The notes under the pieces are model-generated. The model made no database searches and was not told the origin of the DNA. It saw only the letters and a program-made list of their open reading frames with translations. 64,000 nt of DNA, taken from the NCBI RefSeq assembly GCF_965638725.1, contig NC_134963.1:6393501-6457500 (forward strand), written 5' to 3'. This DNA is from Aptenodytes patagonicus (lineage: Eukaryota; Chordata; Aves; Sphenisciformes; Spheniscidae). The position numbers and the translations under genes are program-made. Shown here in pieces: positions 1 to 13,000 of this stretch. Within the stretch, counting starts at the first letter, position 1. Each line of letters starts with the position of its first letter.

Positions 1-1018
1 GAAGAGCAAGTGAAGCAATTTCCTTCTGAAGCTCTCTTTTCCACTAATCTCTCAGGAGGGATGGAAACATGACAGTATTGAGCTGCAATAAGAAAGCGTT
101 GCGCTTCCATTTCTTTCTTTCTGAGAGAGAGATTATTGCTCATGCTCTGTCTTGAACCTTTGGGATTCAAAGCAAAGTCTGAGCTTGTGTTCAGAAATGA
201 AGCTACAAAGCTGTGAAGTTAATCAATTTTCAGCATGACACACCTTTCCAAATCAGGAATGCTACCTTTGTTACTAAACATGATCTCTGCTCCCATTGTA
301 AACCAAGGCTCTTTAAGCATTCCCGTCTTTAAAGGACCTTCAGCAGCTCGCGCTGGAGTTGTCGCAGAAGTGCGTTTCTTTTTTGAGACTGTGCAGCTGC
401 TGCGCCCCATAAAAGACCGTGACTGAGCCTCACACCTCTGTGAGCAAAGTGACTCTCTAGCCCCACGAGGCTTGAGCTATTCGACTAGCTGTCACATTGC
501 ACTGCTGTAGTGTGATTTCTCCACCCTGAGCTTCTTCCCAGCCAGCGCTGTGCCCGGGGACCCAGCCAGCCCTCTCCTACCCAGGGGTCTCAGTGCTTTA
601 TTGTGCCTATCTGCTCAATACCCTTGGAGGCAGGACAGCATTATCTTCTCAGGGTACAAACAGGGGGCAGAAGCACAGGGAAGCTTGCCTGAAGTAGCAC
701 AGGCAGCTGGCAAGGAGGGAATCAAGCTTGGTTTTCTGAGGCTGGAGTTAGCGTCGTAGTCAGTGCTCTGTGTTGCTTTCACTTCGCTCCAGTCAGCTAG
801 TGAGGACAGCCAGAACACATTAGCTATGTTAGATAACAAGAGTCTGCAGGGTATGAGTGGATGCTCATTGACTGAATAGTTTTACTGATGAAAGAACTGG
901 GCATCCTGTTAACTGCAGCTTTCCTAGGTATAATCCAGCACTCCTTTTAACTGTCATTTCTGAACTGAAGTCAAGGGGCTTTTTTTTCCTCCTCCCCTGC
1001 TTCTGTTGCCTTTTTCAG
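1..1018 (+). other. PITPNM2: PITPNM2 intron, 5' end outside window
   Basis: No exon with family resemblance was found here. The interval ends in a long polypyrimidine tract and the acceptor TTTTTCAG at 1018. Confidence 0.6.
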
Positions 1019-4000
1019 GTCTGCTTGGTGGGGGACTGTGTTGGAGGAATTCTGGGATTTGATGCCTTATGCTACAGCAACCAGACTGTGTCCGAGAGCC
1101 AGAACAGCAGTCGGCGAGGAAGCGTTGTGAGTGTCCAGGTAATGCTGGCTCCCAGTGTCTACTGGGCATAGGTCTGCTGGCCACAGTGCCCATGGCCCCT
1201 GTTTTTAGTAAGGAGCTTTTCATGAAACAACAAAGACTCTCTTCCTTATCAATGGCCAACGTGTGTCTTAAGGTGTATGTGTCTCAATTTGGGTGCATTT
1301 GCTCTGAGCAGGGATGCTTCACCCTCTGGTGTGAAGCATCACCCGCACCCTTAGGAAGTGGTTTGGTCTGAGGTACTGTATTGCCCTCAACTGGATCTTG
1401 GGGTAGATGGGGAAAGGAGGACAGAAGGAGAAGGATATAATGTGGGTGTATTCCTGATTCAGCTGTCAGAGTGGTAAATCCGTGTATTTCAAATCCCAGG
1501 ATACCGACCTCCTGTCTCCTGGAATAACGGTGAACAACAGCTATTGTTCCAGTGGCTCTAATCTGGAAGCCAGCAGACACCTCAGCAGGAGCAACATTGA
1601 TATTCCCCGTAGCAACGGAGAAGATCCAAAGAAGCAGCTGCCACGGAAAAGGAGCGATTCATCAACCTATGAACTGGACACGATAAAGCAACATCAAGCC
1701 TTTCTTTCAAGGTAAGATTTTGAAGGAACAGAACCAGCGATATTCTGGAGCTGAGATTGGTGCATCTGCGAAACCCGAATGTTGCTTTGTCATCCTGTGA
1801 TAAGCAAGGTGGAGGAAAGTGTTTAATTTAGATTAGAGGGGTATAGATTTCAGTGTGTTGTATATGCAAAAAAAAATTAACAGCTCTCTTGCTGAGTGGC
1901 AGTGAGAGGATACAGCTGCTCTACTGCATCTGTTACAATAGCAAGAAGCCCTTCATCCTGTTGTTTGACAGCTGAGGCAGTCAGGTAACTGCTTTTTTGC
2001 TGTGCCGCAAGTGCGGGATGGAGGTCATAAAGCAAATGTAGAAATCGTGCGAGGGAAGATGGTGAAGCAGAACCGGGAATCCAGTGTTGTGTTAATTTCA
2101 AAGCATCTCTGAAAGCTGATTTTGAGTTGGCTGGCCTGTTCTTGGGAAAGGTGGTTGTGAGCCAAGTATCCTTTCATTTTGGCCTAGTTCAAGTGTGAGA
2201 TTGAATTGCGGTGCCCTCTCCTGTCGCAGGAGCAGGTTTCTGCTCTCATGGTGGCAGGATGCTCTGGATGAGACATCCTGAACCCTGGCTGGTTGGCTGG
2301 TTCATTGAGCAACCTTCAACTGCACGTGAGGATTGTTCTTTCTCTGAGACTGTTTAACAAAGCAACCCGAATCTCCTGTACAGGGCAGGGACAGGGGGTT
2401 GTATTCTGTCCCTTGCCAGGGCTGCTCTGTTGCACCAAGGTTGTGTTTCAAATTTGTTACTCACTATTGAAGCCCCCAGTATCACGTTCCTAAGCTTCTG
2501 CAAATGGACTTTCAGAAACGTATCCGTTAACAAAACCGATGAAATTTTCATAGCCGTCTTTCCATTGCCGCTGATTGTTCAGGGGTTACTTCTGTGAGCC
2601 CAGAGGCTTCTTCTGACTGAATCATCTTCTTCAGCCTGTGGAACTGGACAGCCCAGACCTTTTCCTCCTGCGGGCCGAGGAACTGCAACACCCTCTTAAT
2701 CCCTCTTCCCCCATGTCCCAGGTACTGGGGAGCAATGTCCCCCCGCAGCAAACACCATTATCGGCATTGCAACTGTGCCCAAGGCTGTTCCTTTTGCCCT
2801 GTGCCGAGCTGAAGGCTTGTCCTGCACTTCTGCCTCTCCTTCGCTACTTGCAGTCGTTGCTCCAGCACGGGGGCTCGTGTTGTCCTGCCACGTCAGAGGC
2901 CCTTTGTAAAAGATCCGTAGGAGAGAGAAAGTATCAAAGTGAATGTCGTTGGTGCACAGAGATACTACATTCAGAAAGACAGCTGCATTTACAAAAACCA
3001 CAATAAGCTTCTCAGCTACTTCCAGCAGGTTAATAAAAGGCAATCAGTCTCTTGTTCATACCTTATCAAAACAGCCTCCTGTATTACAGGAGAAAATATG
3101 AGTCGTGCAAAAATGTGCTCTTTCTTCTCCTTGTTCTTGACCTCGGGGGCATGGACTGAGCTAAGGAAAGTGAGCTGGCATCTTGCTGCAGTTTTACATT
3201 TAGTTTAGAATAAGCGCGGGGCCTGACGTGGATAAGGGATTGCACAGTCTGTCATTTCAAATAGCTTTGTCCTGGTGCTCCCTGCTCCACCTCCTAAGCA
3301 TTGTACCCGCTCCCAATATGAAGCACTTGGGGGTCCCTGGCAGGGGCTGTCAGTGTTCAGTGCGCTGATGGATTGGTTCACCTTTGCTTCTTTTACGGTT
3401 TTGTATTTTTTTTTAAATCTACCTTTAGACCTTGGGTCAAAAATTAGTCTCTTCCCACAGCTCAAGAGCAAGATTCACTCAGGAAAAGGAGCAGCGTGAT
3501 GCTGCTGTACGAGCTCTCTCCGCATCTCTCCCCCTCCGCTCCCTGGCTGAGGGACGGCCCGGGTGCAGCGATTCACCTCTTCCCCTCCTGCGTGATGGCA
3601 GGGCGTCACACCCGCATCCTTCCTTGGACCTTGTGCTTATAGCCATCATTACTGAGCCTCACAGTCATCAGCAGAATGCCCCTTTGGCCTCTCTGTCACT
3701 AAGTAATGATTTTCCTATAAGAAAACCAAGCCCTGATGTGACACGGCTTTGTGCAGGAGATTGGCAGAACAGAGCCAAGTTTTCCTAATGGGCTCAGCAG
3801 ACGGGCAACCTGGCATACGGGGGCCTTTCTGTCCATGCCTACTGCAGATTTCAGCTTGTGCCAAAGACACTCATTTTTATTCATGTATCAGGCCTACCCG
3901 CTTCTCTGGGATCATGCCCAGCAAGCCAGAGCAGCATCTGGAGATTACAATCACACATTTATTTTTAAATTCAGTCCTTCTGCACAACTACATTATTTCT

Positions 4001-7000
4001 GGCTGTGCTGTACTTGTATTATTGTAAATGAGTTGATTTGCTTCTGAAATCCATAAGCTCTTGTTTAATTAATGCACACAGTACATCTGCTGCTTTTTAA
4101 AGGGAGAACAGGGCACTGTAGGTTGCCTGGAGCATGACAGATTCAGAGTTCCCCTTGGCTCTCATTTCTTTTGATTGCTAAAAAGACTATCAAGTTCCCA
4201 GTAAAAGGAAAGAAGCTGTCCAGATTGCTTAGCGGTGTGAGCGCTCTCGTTCTCTTCCATTCCCCACGAAGAGATGCTGTGGGAAGATGGGTGGAACACA
4301 CACAAAACCCCCTTGCACCCGTCCTGCCATAACACATCTGCCATCAGGACAGTCTTTCCTTTTGTGCCTTCATTTGAATCACATTGCCGTCGCCCTGTCT
4401 TCGGCGAAACTGAACATGTTCTAAATAACTTTGTATTCCTTACACACAGCAAACTTAATGCATTGCAGTCTTGTCAGCTAAAATAATTGCAGCTTCAGTG
4501 AAGGTGGCTTGTTTTTAAATGTGCTTCAGCGTTGCGTGTCTTGGCAGTGTGATCTCAGGGAAGCTCGTTCACATCACAGAAATGGGAACATGCTCATTTC
4601 AGCTGTCGCTGCTGTAGCCTCCCGTTCCTCTCGTTTTTGACATCACTGTTTTGACTTTCCGTGATATGTATGTCTGGCGTAAGTAAGCTTGTTATTTCCC
4701 TGCGGTTGGTAACCAGGAGAATAGTAGTGTGTGTGTGCATGCGTGCAGCTTTAGAGAATACATGACGGTGTGGCATGAAAAGGAGGTTTTTTAGCATCCT
4801 TTGGGAGTGGTGGTCAGCAGAGCTGCTGTCTCTAGGACGATGCGTTATTTGCCACAGCAGGAAAACAAAGTCTGAGTGAAACCCATTTTTCTTCCCAAAT
4901 TTGTGAGTATTTGCAGCTGCTCATTTATCGAATGGCTATCCCAGAGGGGGAGCGTGTGCGAGCAACTGCTCCGGTGCTACAGATGGTGGGGAGTGAGCAC
5001 CCTATTTCCATGAGCACAGCAGCGCTGGGACGCCGCTGCCCAGCCAGGCAGCCAGCACGCTGTGTTCAGAAGTGGCCTTGATGAGCAAGTGCTATTGCAT
5101 ACGGCGACACGGCAAGTGCTGGCGACCACCTGGGATTTTGACTTGGGGCCACGGAGCTGGCAAGAGGCTGTTGCGTTTGCATCATCCCTGACTCCAGGCC
5201 AGTAAGCCTTTTATCCAACCCAACTGTTGTGGTATCCATTTATCCTACATATTTTACAGAACCTGCTCAGATGCTTTTTAAAGTGTTTGCAAACACCCTG
5301 TTAAGTCACTGCTGGTACTCTGTCTTCAACTCTGCTTCTAATTATAACGATGATAACCCGGCAAGGCTGCCGGCTGAATCTGTAGAACCTGGAGAGCAGA
5401 AGAAATTGCAGCTTACTGCTTTTGGGTGGTAACAGAAGAATCTCAGAAACCCTTTTGTGAACCAGTTTATTAGTGTTACCCATCTGTCATTTCACTGTCT
5501 AATCCCAGATCTAGACTGCAAAGAAGCACTGCTTCCTAACGTGGGGGTGGATTCCCGGGATTTTCATCTAAGAGTTCCTGCTGCTTCTTCCTCAGTGTCT
5601 AAGCAATATGTGAATTTAAATCTCTGTGTTAAACCTGTGTATTGCCCAGCCTGCACTGCACACAGGTTCACTTTTACAAAGAGATTTGACACCTGAACGA
5701 GGTGGGGGAAGGTAGACATGTTTTATGTCATTATTCTTTTTAAGTACAGTTACCTGGAGTTGTTGGGCTGGGATTGAGAAGTAGTTTGGTAATAACTTGA
5801 CAGATGTGGCCTCATGGGCAGAAGAGAAGTGGGAGAGTCCTGGGTGCACGATAAATACAATTTACCATATGGCCACTGAGTTAATTACCCCAAATTCCCA
5901 TTCCCAGTGCATGGCATGCACATGCATGGAAGCTGTGGTGCAAACTTGGTGCATAAGGGTACTAGAAACCCTCTTGCAGATTTTGATCTTTCTTTTTCTC
6001 TCTCCTCTCCCATTTTTCTTTTTCTTTTTCCTTCTCAATCCTGTAACATTTTTCCAACTACTTCCACGAGGAAGAAATGGGTAAGCACAGCTTTCCGTAA
6101 CATTAGAGAATAAGGTGATGGAAGGAACTCAAATGTTGACAACCAGAAAGCATAGCAGTAACGTGTGTAATGGAGCGAATCACTGTAAACCTGCTTTCTT
6201 CCCTGCTACTCTAGTAATTCTGGCTTGCTGGTTATTTTATCTTGCAAATGACTATTCTGCTAGCAGCAACCAAGATTTTTTGACTCCTCAAAAAACATTT
6301 TGAGGAGATAGGAGTGTGTAAATGAACCCACTTGAAGCTTGGATTTGTACAGTCTAAATTATGCCAATGAAATGGGGTAATTGTTTGGGGGGGACGTTTT
6401 ACTGGCTAGTAAAACTGCAGTACTGAGGCATGGTGGGTTGATTGGCACAGTTCCTTCACTAAAGAGATAGAAATTATATTCACTGTCAATCACTTATCTG
6501 GCCTTCAATTATGAAAAGACAGCGTGAATAAAATTTTGACTTAATTTTCTGTTCTTGTCCCAGTTTACATTCTAGTGTGCTGAGAAATGACCCAGGATCC
6601 AGGCGATCGAGTAGCTCTACCATGTTGGATGGAGGAAATATTGGAAAGTTTGAATTCGAGATCACTGACTTCTTCCTCTTTGGTTCTCCCTTGGGTCTGG
6701 TTCTTGCCCTGCGAAAAACTGTCATTCCAGCTCTTGACAGTAAGTCCTGATGTAAACTGCTGAGCTCGCTTAGTGGATGGTGTAAGCACCTCCTGCTACA
6801 AATCCAGTAATTTGATGAAACAAACTGGTAAAAACCAAACATGTATATCTAATATTTATTGCACCGTAACAAAGCAGATCTAGCCAGTACTGGTTATACA
6901 ATTTATTTGCAGTGTACTTCCAGACATTAAAAATACTGGGCAATTCTTGAGTCTATAAATATTGTAATAAATTGTTTCAATTGACTAAACTGGAAGGTGA

Positions 7001-10000
7001 GGGAGATGATAAATCCTTAGCACTTTTTTTTAACCCAACAGTTGTCCTGTTTACAGACAAATATTTTTACAATATTCTAACAAATAACCTTTTGATACTT
7101 GAGTGTTTTTTTTCTTCATCTTTTTAGTCTTTCAGCTCAGACCGGCTTGTCAGCAGGTCTATAACCTGTTCCACCCTGCAGACCCGTCTGCTTCACGCCT
7201 CGAGCCTCTTCTGGAGAGGAAGTTCTACCTTTTGCCCCCCTTTAATATTCCCCGTTACCAGAGGTTCCCACTGGGTGATGGCAATTCTGCTGTTCTGGGT
7301 AAGTCACTTTGGATCCATATGAGCTGTCTAAAGGGTTATATCCACACTTTACAGGAAATTATCAAAGCAGTTGGGAATGACAAGAAAGAGAATTGGCCCT
7401 ATAATCTTAGCTTTATTCCCGATTTACCGGAAAAGTAGTTTTCTTCCAACAAAATCAGTGCCTTGTGACCCATATGCCCTTCACTTGTCACACAAAGGCC
7501 ATCAGTTGCTGAGAGTCATGATGTGGTGACCTCTCTGTGAAGGTCCCTGTCTTATACCCAAGCTGGTGCTTGTGGTTGGGACTGAATGAAACATGATTTA
7601 ACTTGGCTGAGTTTAGGACTTGGATGTTTGGAGGGCTAGTGAAGAGTGGAAGAAGCAGAGTCAACAGTGAGATGACTTATTTGGTTGCAACCTGTGCTTT
7701 TTCATGGGACAGGCTACTGCAGGTCGGTGGGCTGGTGACAGTGCCTTGCCCCCTGCCACCTTGCCAATGAGACACTTTGTCTTCCTAGGATACCTAGGAT
7801 TCCTCTGCCATCAGTGGCCTCTTCACTTGCTCTACCCCAATTGCAGCAGTAACAGAGTCTAAAATGGCTGTGTGCATGCCCTTTTGTCTTACCGGGTTGC
7901 ATTTGAAACAACTGTGTCCTGACCATGCCCTGCCTCGGCTCCCATTACATCAGTGCTCTTGCAGTTGATCTAATAAAATAAATTATATTTCCTACCATCT
8001 TCACCTCACTTCTGTGCCTAGACTCTCATGGTCTGTCGCCGTTTCAGTGCAGGCTGTCATTGCAAGGAGCTCTCGGGGAAGCTCACCACTGTGCAGAACT
8101 AAATTTGACCTTTCTGCTTCACCTAAAGCTTTGGTTCCCTGCAGGGCCAGGGCTTTGGGGCAGGAAGAAAAAGTGTGCCGTAATTTTTCCCTTGTTAGAG
8201 GTTGTTAGTCAATGGCTACTTAAAGCCAACATTGCAACTAAGAGTCGCTACTATAAAACTAGACTTACAGCACACAAAAAAAATCACGCTGGCAAACCAG
8301 AGCAGAATATCAAAGCCACCAGCTAGAAAGATTGGGATTTGGTTGTCATTTTTTTCCCAAAGCTCTGGTAGCTTTCTGTTTGTTTAATATTTGAATCGTG
8401 CAGGACTAAATGAAAAGGAATATGTATCTAGAGCTGAATAATTCTGGTGATAGTCTGCATCACTTTTAAATTGAAAATGCAAAGCAGTGGTATCCTATAT
8501 ATCAGTATATTTAAAGATTGTATTGCAATTGCTGAATCTGGAGGTCTGATTTGTTAAATGGGTATAAACTATAAACCATGTTTAATAAAGTGCATAAAAT
8601 ACTTTTCTGCAGGCCCCACTCACTTGTCAAATTTAGCGAAGATCTTGCTGCAACACTTTTTAAAAATGTATCCACCCACAATTACACTTGTACCCAGTCC
8701 CGTTACAACAGCTCGGGGAATCTATAGCAACTTGAAAAGCAATTTGATTTTTGGGTGCATTCTAGGTATCAGCTGCAAGTGGCTTCTTAAAAAAAAAAAA
8801 AAGAATCCTAAACATCTTACCTTCTTCCTCTTAAATACATTTCAAATTCCCTGTTCTCACTGAAGCCAGAGGTAAAAGCCCCGTTGACACTGAGCAACTT
8901 GCGTTCTGGTTATCGTTCTGTACAACAGCAAGGATCTTTTTAGTTTGCTGTGCCTCCCTAGACCTTCGGGTGGCTGTGTTTAGAGAGACACTTGCTATGT
9001 AGTGGAGAGGAGTTAAACAGCAATTAGCTCAACTATGAGAAGGGTAGAGTGGTTTCAAAACCCTCTCCAGGTTTGAGCCTTGTTATTTTAAGAGATGCTG
9101 CTCTGCTGTGATGAATAAAACTGACAAAAAAGCAGCTTTAAATTATCTTCTCGTGTAAGACAAAACCTTTTCATTTGCTATCATAAAGTAACAGGCTATT
9201 CCTTTCCATTGGAGTCAAAATTTCAGTGTTGTGATTTATACATTACCCAGAAGGACTGTTCTAACCATGATTTGCAAAGCTGCTCCTGAAGTTAGTGTTC
9301 ACTGTAGGGCGCTCCAGAAAAGTTAATTGCTGCTATAATTAAGCTATATGATTTGGTGATCACGTAAAATTCAGGTGCTCAATTATAATTAGTTATGTAC
9401 AAAACCTTCTGTAACACTGCTTGTGCATATTTCCCCGTGCAGGTAGCTAGCTTATTTAAAGTCCACAATTCAGAAAGCCCCTTAGACTGTCTTCATTTTC
9501 CCATCTGTACTAAATGTTGGGTCCCTGTTTCATTACAACCAACTTGCAGAGTGCAATCAAATTCACATCCTTGCTTACTCCTGTGCTTTGCACTGTGTAG
9601 GCTGTGAGTCTGATTCAAGTAAATCTCCCCTTAGAGCATACTTTTTTTTCCCACATAGTAAAAAGATTTCTCTGTATTTGCTGGGTATTTATGGATTTGG
9701 CTCATTGGAGAAGCTGGTTAAGAGGACTCCCTTTTCTTTTGTCGTTGAAATGCCATTGTTGTGCTCTCCTCTGTTACCGGTTAATCTCTCTGATGTGAGT
9801 CTATTTGGAAAGTCACCCATGTTTTGTTTCTTTTACTCTATTTGAAGGTTGTCCTTTCATTGAAGACTCAGTTGTAACTGTTTGTATGTTAACACTTTTG
9901 TGGCCGCATGTCTGTTGTTCTTTGTCCTTCTTGTTTTGTTTTTTCTTTTTCCCATCTGCTTCTAGTTGAGACAATCCAGAACAATCCCATCCTCCTCATG

Positions 10001-13000
10001 GAAAGTAACCCTCTGGGTGCTCTCCAGCACCAGGACAGCTTCATGGAAACAAGTATCCCTGTTCCCGTACTGAATTGGCAAGATGTTTCCAATAAAAGTG
10101 CTGGTTTTGCTGAGTGTGTGTAATCTACACTTTCGTATTGTCTATGGTGTTGGGTACTTGGGATGCTTTTTGGAGATCATCCTGTTGCCTCCTGGAGTTG
10201 AAATCTTCGTGCTGTGTCTCAGGCTGTGCCACATGAAATAACCACTTGGGATCATGCTTGGGTATACCCGGTCTGGGAGACCCACCGTGCAAAGAACGAG
10301 TTGGGATTACAAACTCTGTCCCATTCCAGCGTTGATGCTGGAAGAGGAGACTGCTGCCACGTACTTACTTTTTCCCATCTGTGTTGGCTATGCTGCTGGA
10401 AGGAGGCTTTGGCACAGCGAGACAGAGTCCCTGGGCGGCCCTGCTGGTGCGGTATACACCGTGCACAGGATCCCCTGGGAGCGGGTTGGTTGTCTGCAGT
10501 GTGCGTCTCCCCAGAAGTCAGCCACGCTTCACCGTGGCCAGAATTCTAATTAATGTCTGTGTCAGAACAGATTTTGTCCGTTTGGGTATTTCATGTTTGG
10601 ACACTCCTTGTGGCTCTGCTGGATACAGTAACTGAGGCTTTCAGACCCCAAGGTGGCTATATGTGTTGGCTTTTTAAAATTGATTTCTCGACTTCTGCCT
10701 TAAAAGCAAAGCATTTGTTTTGCTTTATTTTATATCATAAATGCTGCATGGCCTCATTTATTCTGGTTGTGACTGGTGCTACATCTGCGATGTTAATGAG
10801 ACTTGGCTTTGTTTTGGTTTTTTCTTCCCTGTGTGTCTTACTTGCCCGTTCTCACCCCTTTTTCAGTGTTTTGCATTAAGAGCTTGGTTCTGCTGCCGTG
10901 TTGTCTTTAACAAGCTGACACTTGCTGTTTATGAGCAGTCCAGTACATCATGTGGTCATACAGGATGGCAACGTTGCTGACTATTCCAGATAGTCTCTCC
11001 CTTTGTCTTTTGAAGATGTAGATGATTTTTAGGTATGCAGTTGCCATGTTGCCTGTGCTGTGACGTTCTGTAACAAAGCAGAGGGAAAGGATCTGGTACT
11101 ATTAATTAATCACTTTGGAGGTCACTGATGAAATGCCATTTAGCTGTCATCTGATATTTCCTGCTGTCAGGACAGAGCTTTCAGAAGCTTCTCTGCTCGT
11201 AAAGAGTATGTGTCAAGAGCACAGTGTGGCCAAGCAGTGCTTGGCTTGACTGTAGCAAGTGCTGAATCCCAGTTCAGCCACTGGACTGCGGGAAATTTCC
11301 AGACTCATAAAAACTTATGGACAACAGAAATCTATGTTGCTCTTGATCTCAGGGTAGCAACTGCAGAGTGCCCAGCGCTGACCAGTGACTCCAGTGCAAG
11401 CAGGGTCTGGCCTGTGCTGAGCAGCTGGCTGGCTTTTCTATTTTTTTTATTTTTTTATTTTTATTGAACTTTACATATTTTTTTTCATTGCTTTCAGTAT
11501 TTACCGCTTCGGTACCACAGCTCAGCGTGCAAATAGCACATATTGAAATCTGCCATTCAGATGCCCCAAGGACTTAATGCAGTGCCAGCAGCACATTAGG
11601 AGGATGGCCCAGTGCCGTTCACTTAGTGGGAAACAGTTAGTAGGAACATTGGCAAACGAGTCCCTGAATGAAAAGGCACAGCACTGAAATGAGTACTAAA
11701 GATCCGTAGGTAAGCAAAAAAAAAAAAGTGATTTTGCTTCTTACGTCACCTCTTCTGGAAGTGCAGTTAAATCTCAGTTCATTGCACCGGCCCGACATGT
11801 ACATGCTGCAGTTCGAGCAGCGGCAGGTCCTTTGCTGGGAGAGAGGTTGCTCAGGGCACCGCTTGAGCCAGGTCTCCTCTTCCTGAAGCTTCCTCGTTCT
11901 GATAAAGTCTGCCCTCAGACACGGCGCAAAGTACGCTTCAGCAAGTGCAGTAAACCGGTGGCACCTCTGTCCTTATCTAGCAACCCAAATGAACGGCTAA
12001 TCCTGATGAAAGTCTTGCTACTGCTGGTCCTGGTCCAGCCAACCGACTTCACCCTGGGCTGGAAGTGCTTGCCTGAGAAACCTCCCCGTGATTGCCAGGG
12101 CCTGAGCCGTGGCTGGGGATGCCACCTCTGCAAGGCAGAAGACGTGGCCCTTAAGGAGCAGGAGCAGGTTGCAGGTGCTGGGGTCAGCCTGTGCCGGCGT
12201 GGCAGCATCTGCGAGGTCCCACCCTGGTCACTGCACTCCCCAAGAAAGCCCCCTTGGTTTCAAAATTGCAAGAGCGGTGCTGCGCAAGGGATTTGGTGCA
12301 AAGAATACGTGGAGTTTAGGAAATACGTTAGGGGTTTTTTTCTGCAGGTCAGGTCCCAGGGTTTTATCTAGAAGTCGCTGTCACTGCAGCTTTGGGGTGG
12401 AGGAAGCTTGGCTGAAGGGGCAGTGATGCATAAACCAGGTTTTCTGTCTATACTTCCTGCCCTGCCTTTTCCTGGCTCTCGTTTTTCTTAGAAACTGTCC
12501 TTTTTCAGGGTGTGTAGCTTGGGAAAAGGAAGAAACACAAGAGCCACCCGAGTGGGCTGGAGCATGGGAGTGAGCGCTGCTGTCGAGTGGCACTTTATCC
12601 CCTGCAGAGCAGACTCCTGCCATCAACGTGGGCGATACTAAGCTGAACAGTTCAGTAACGCTAAAAGAGTTTAGGCTTTCATAAGGAGTGAAAATTACTC
12701 CTGTGGCAACACTAGCTAGGATGGTGATGGAAGGGCTGTTGAGGTTGGGTTTTGCTTCAAATTCATTGTATTCAAAAATCCCCAGTCAGACCCAGGAAAG
12801 CAAGATCGGCTAAAAAGAGCAAGCCCAAAATACAGCTGTTTCTTCCTTTATTCACCTTCCACTTTCTGGGCCCTCGAAAAAGGAGATAAAATGCAGGCAG
12901 AGCTAAGTGAAGACACGCTAATGGAGCCGGAGCCATGATCAACCCAGGCAGCACCACATTTGGCCCAGCCTTTTCTCCTGTGTAGCATTGCTGTAATGCT

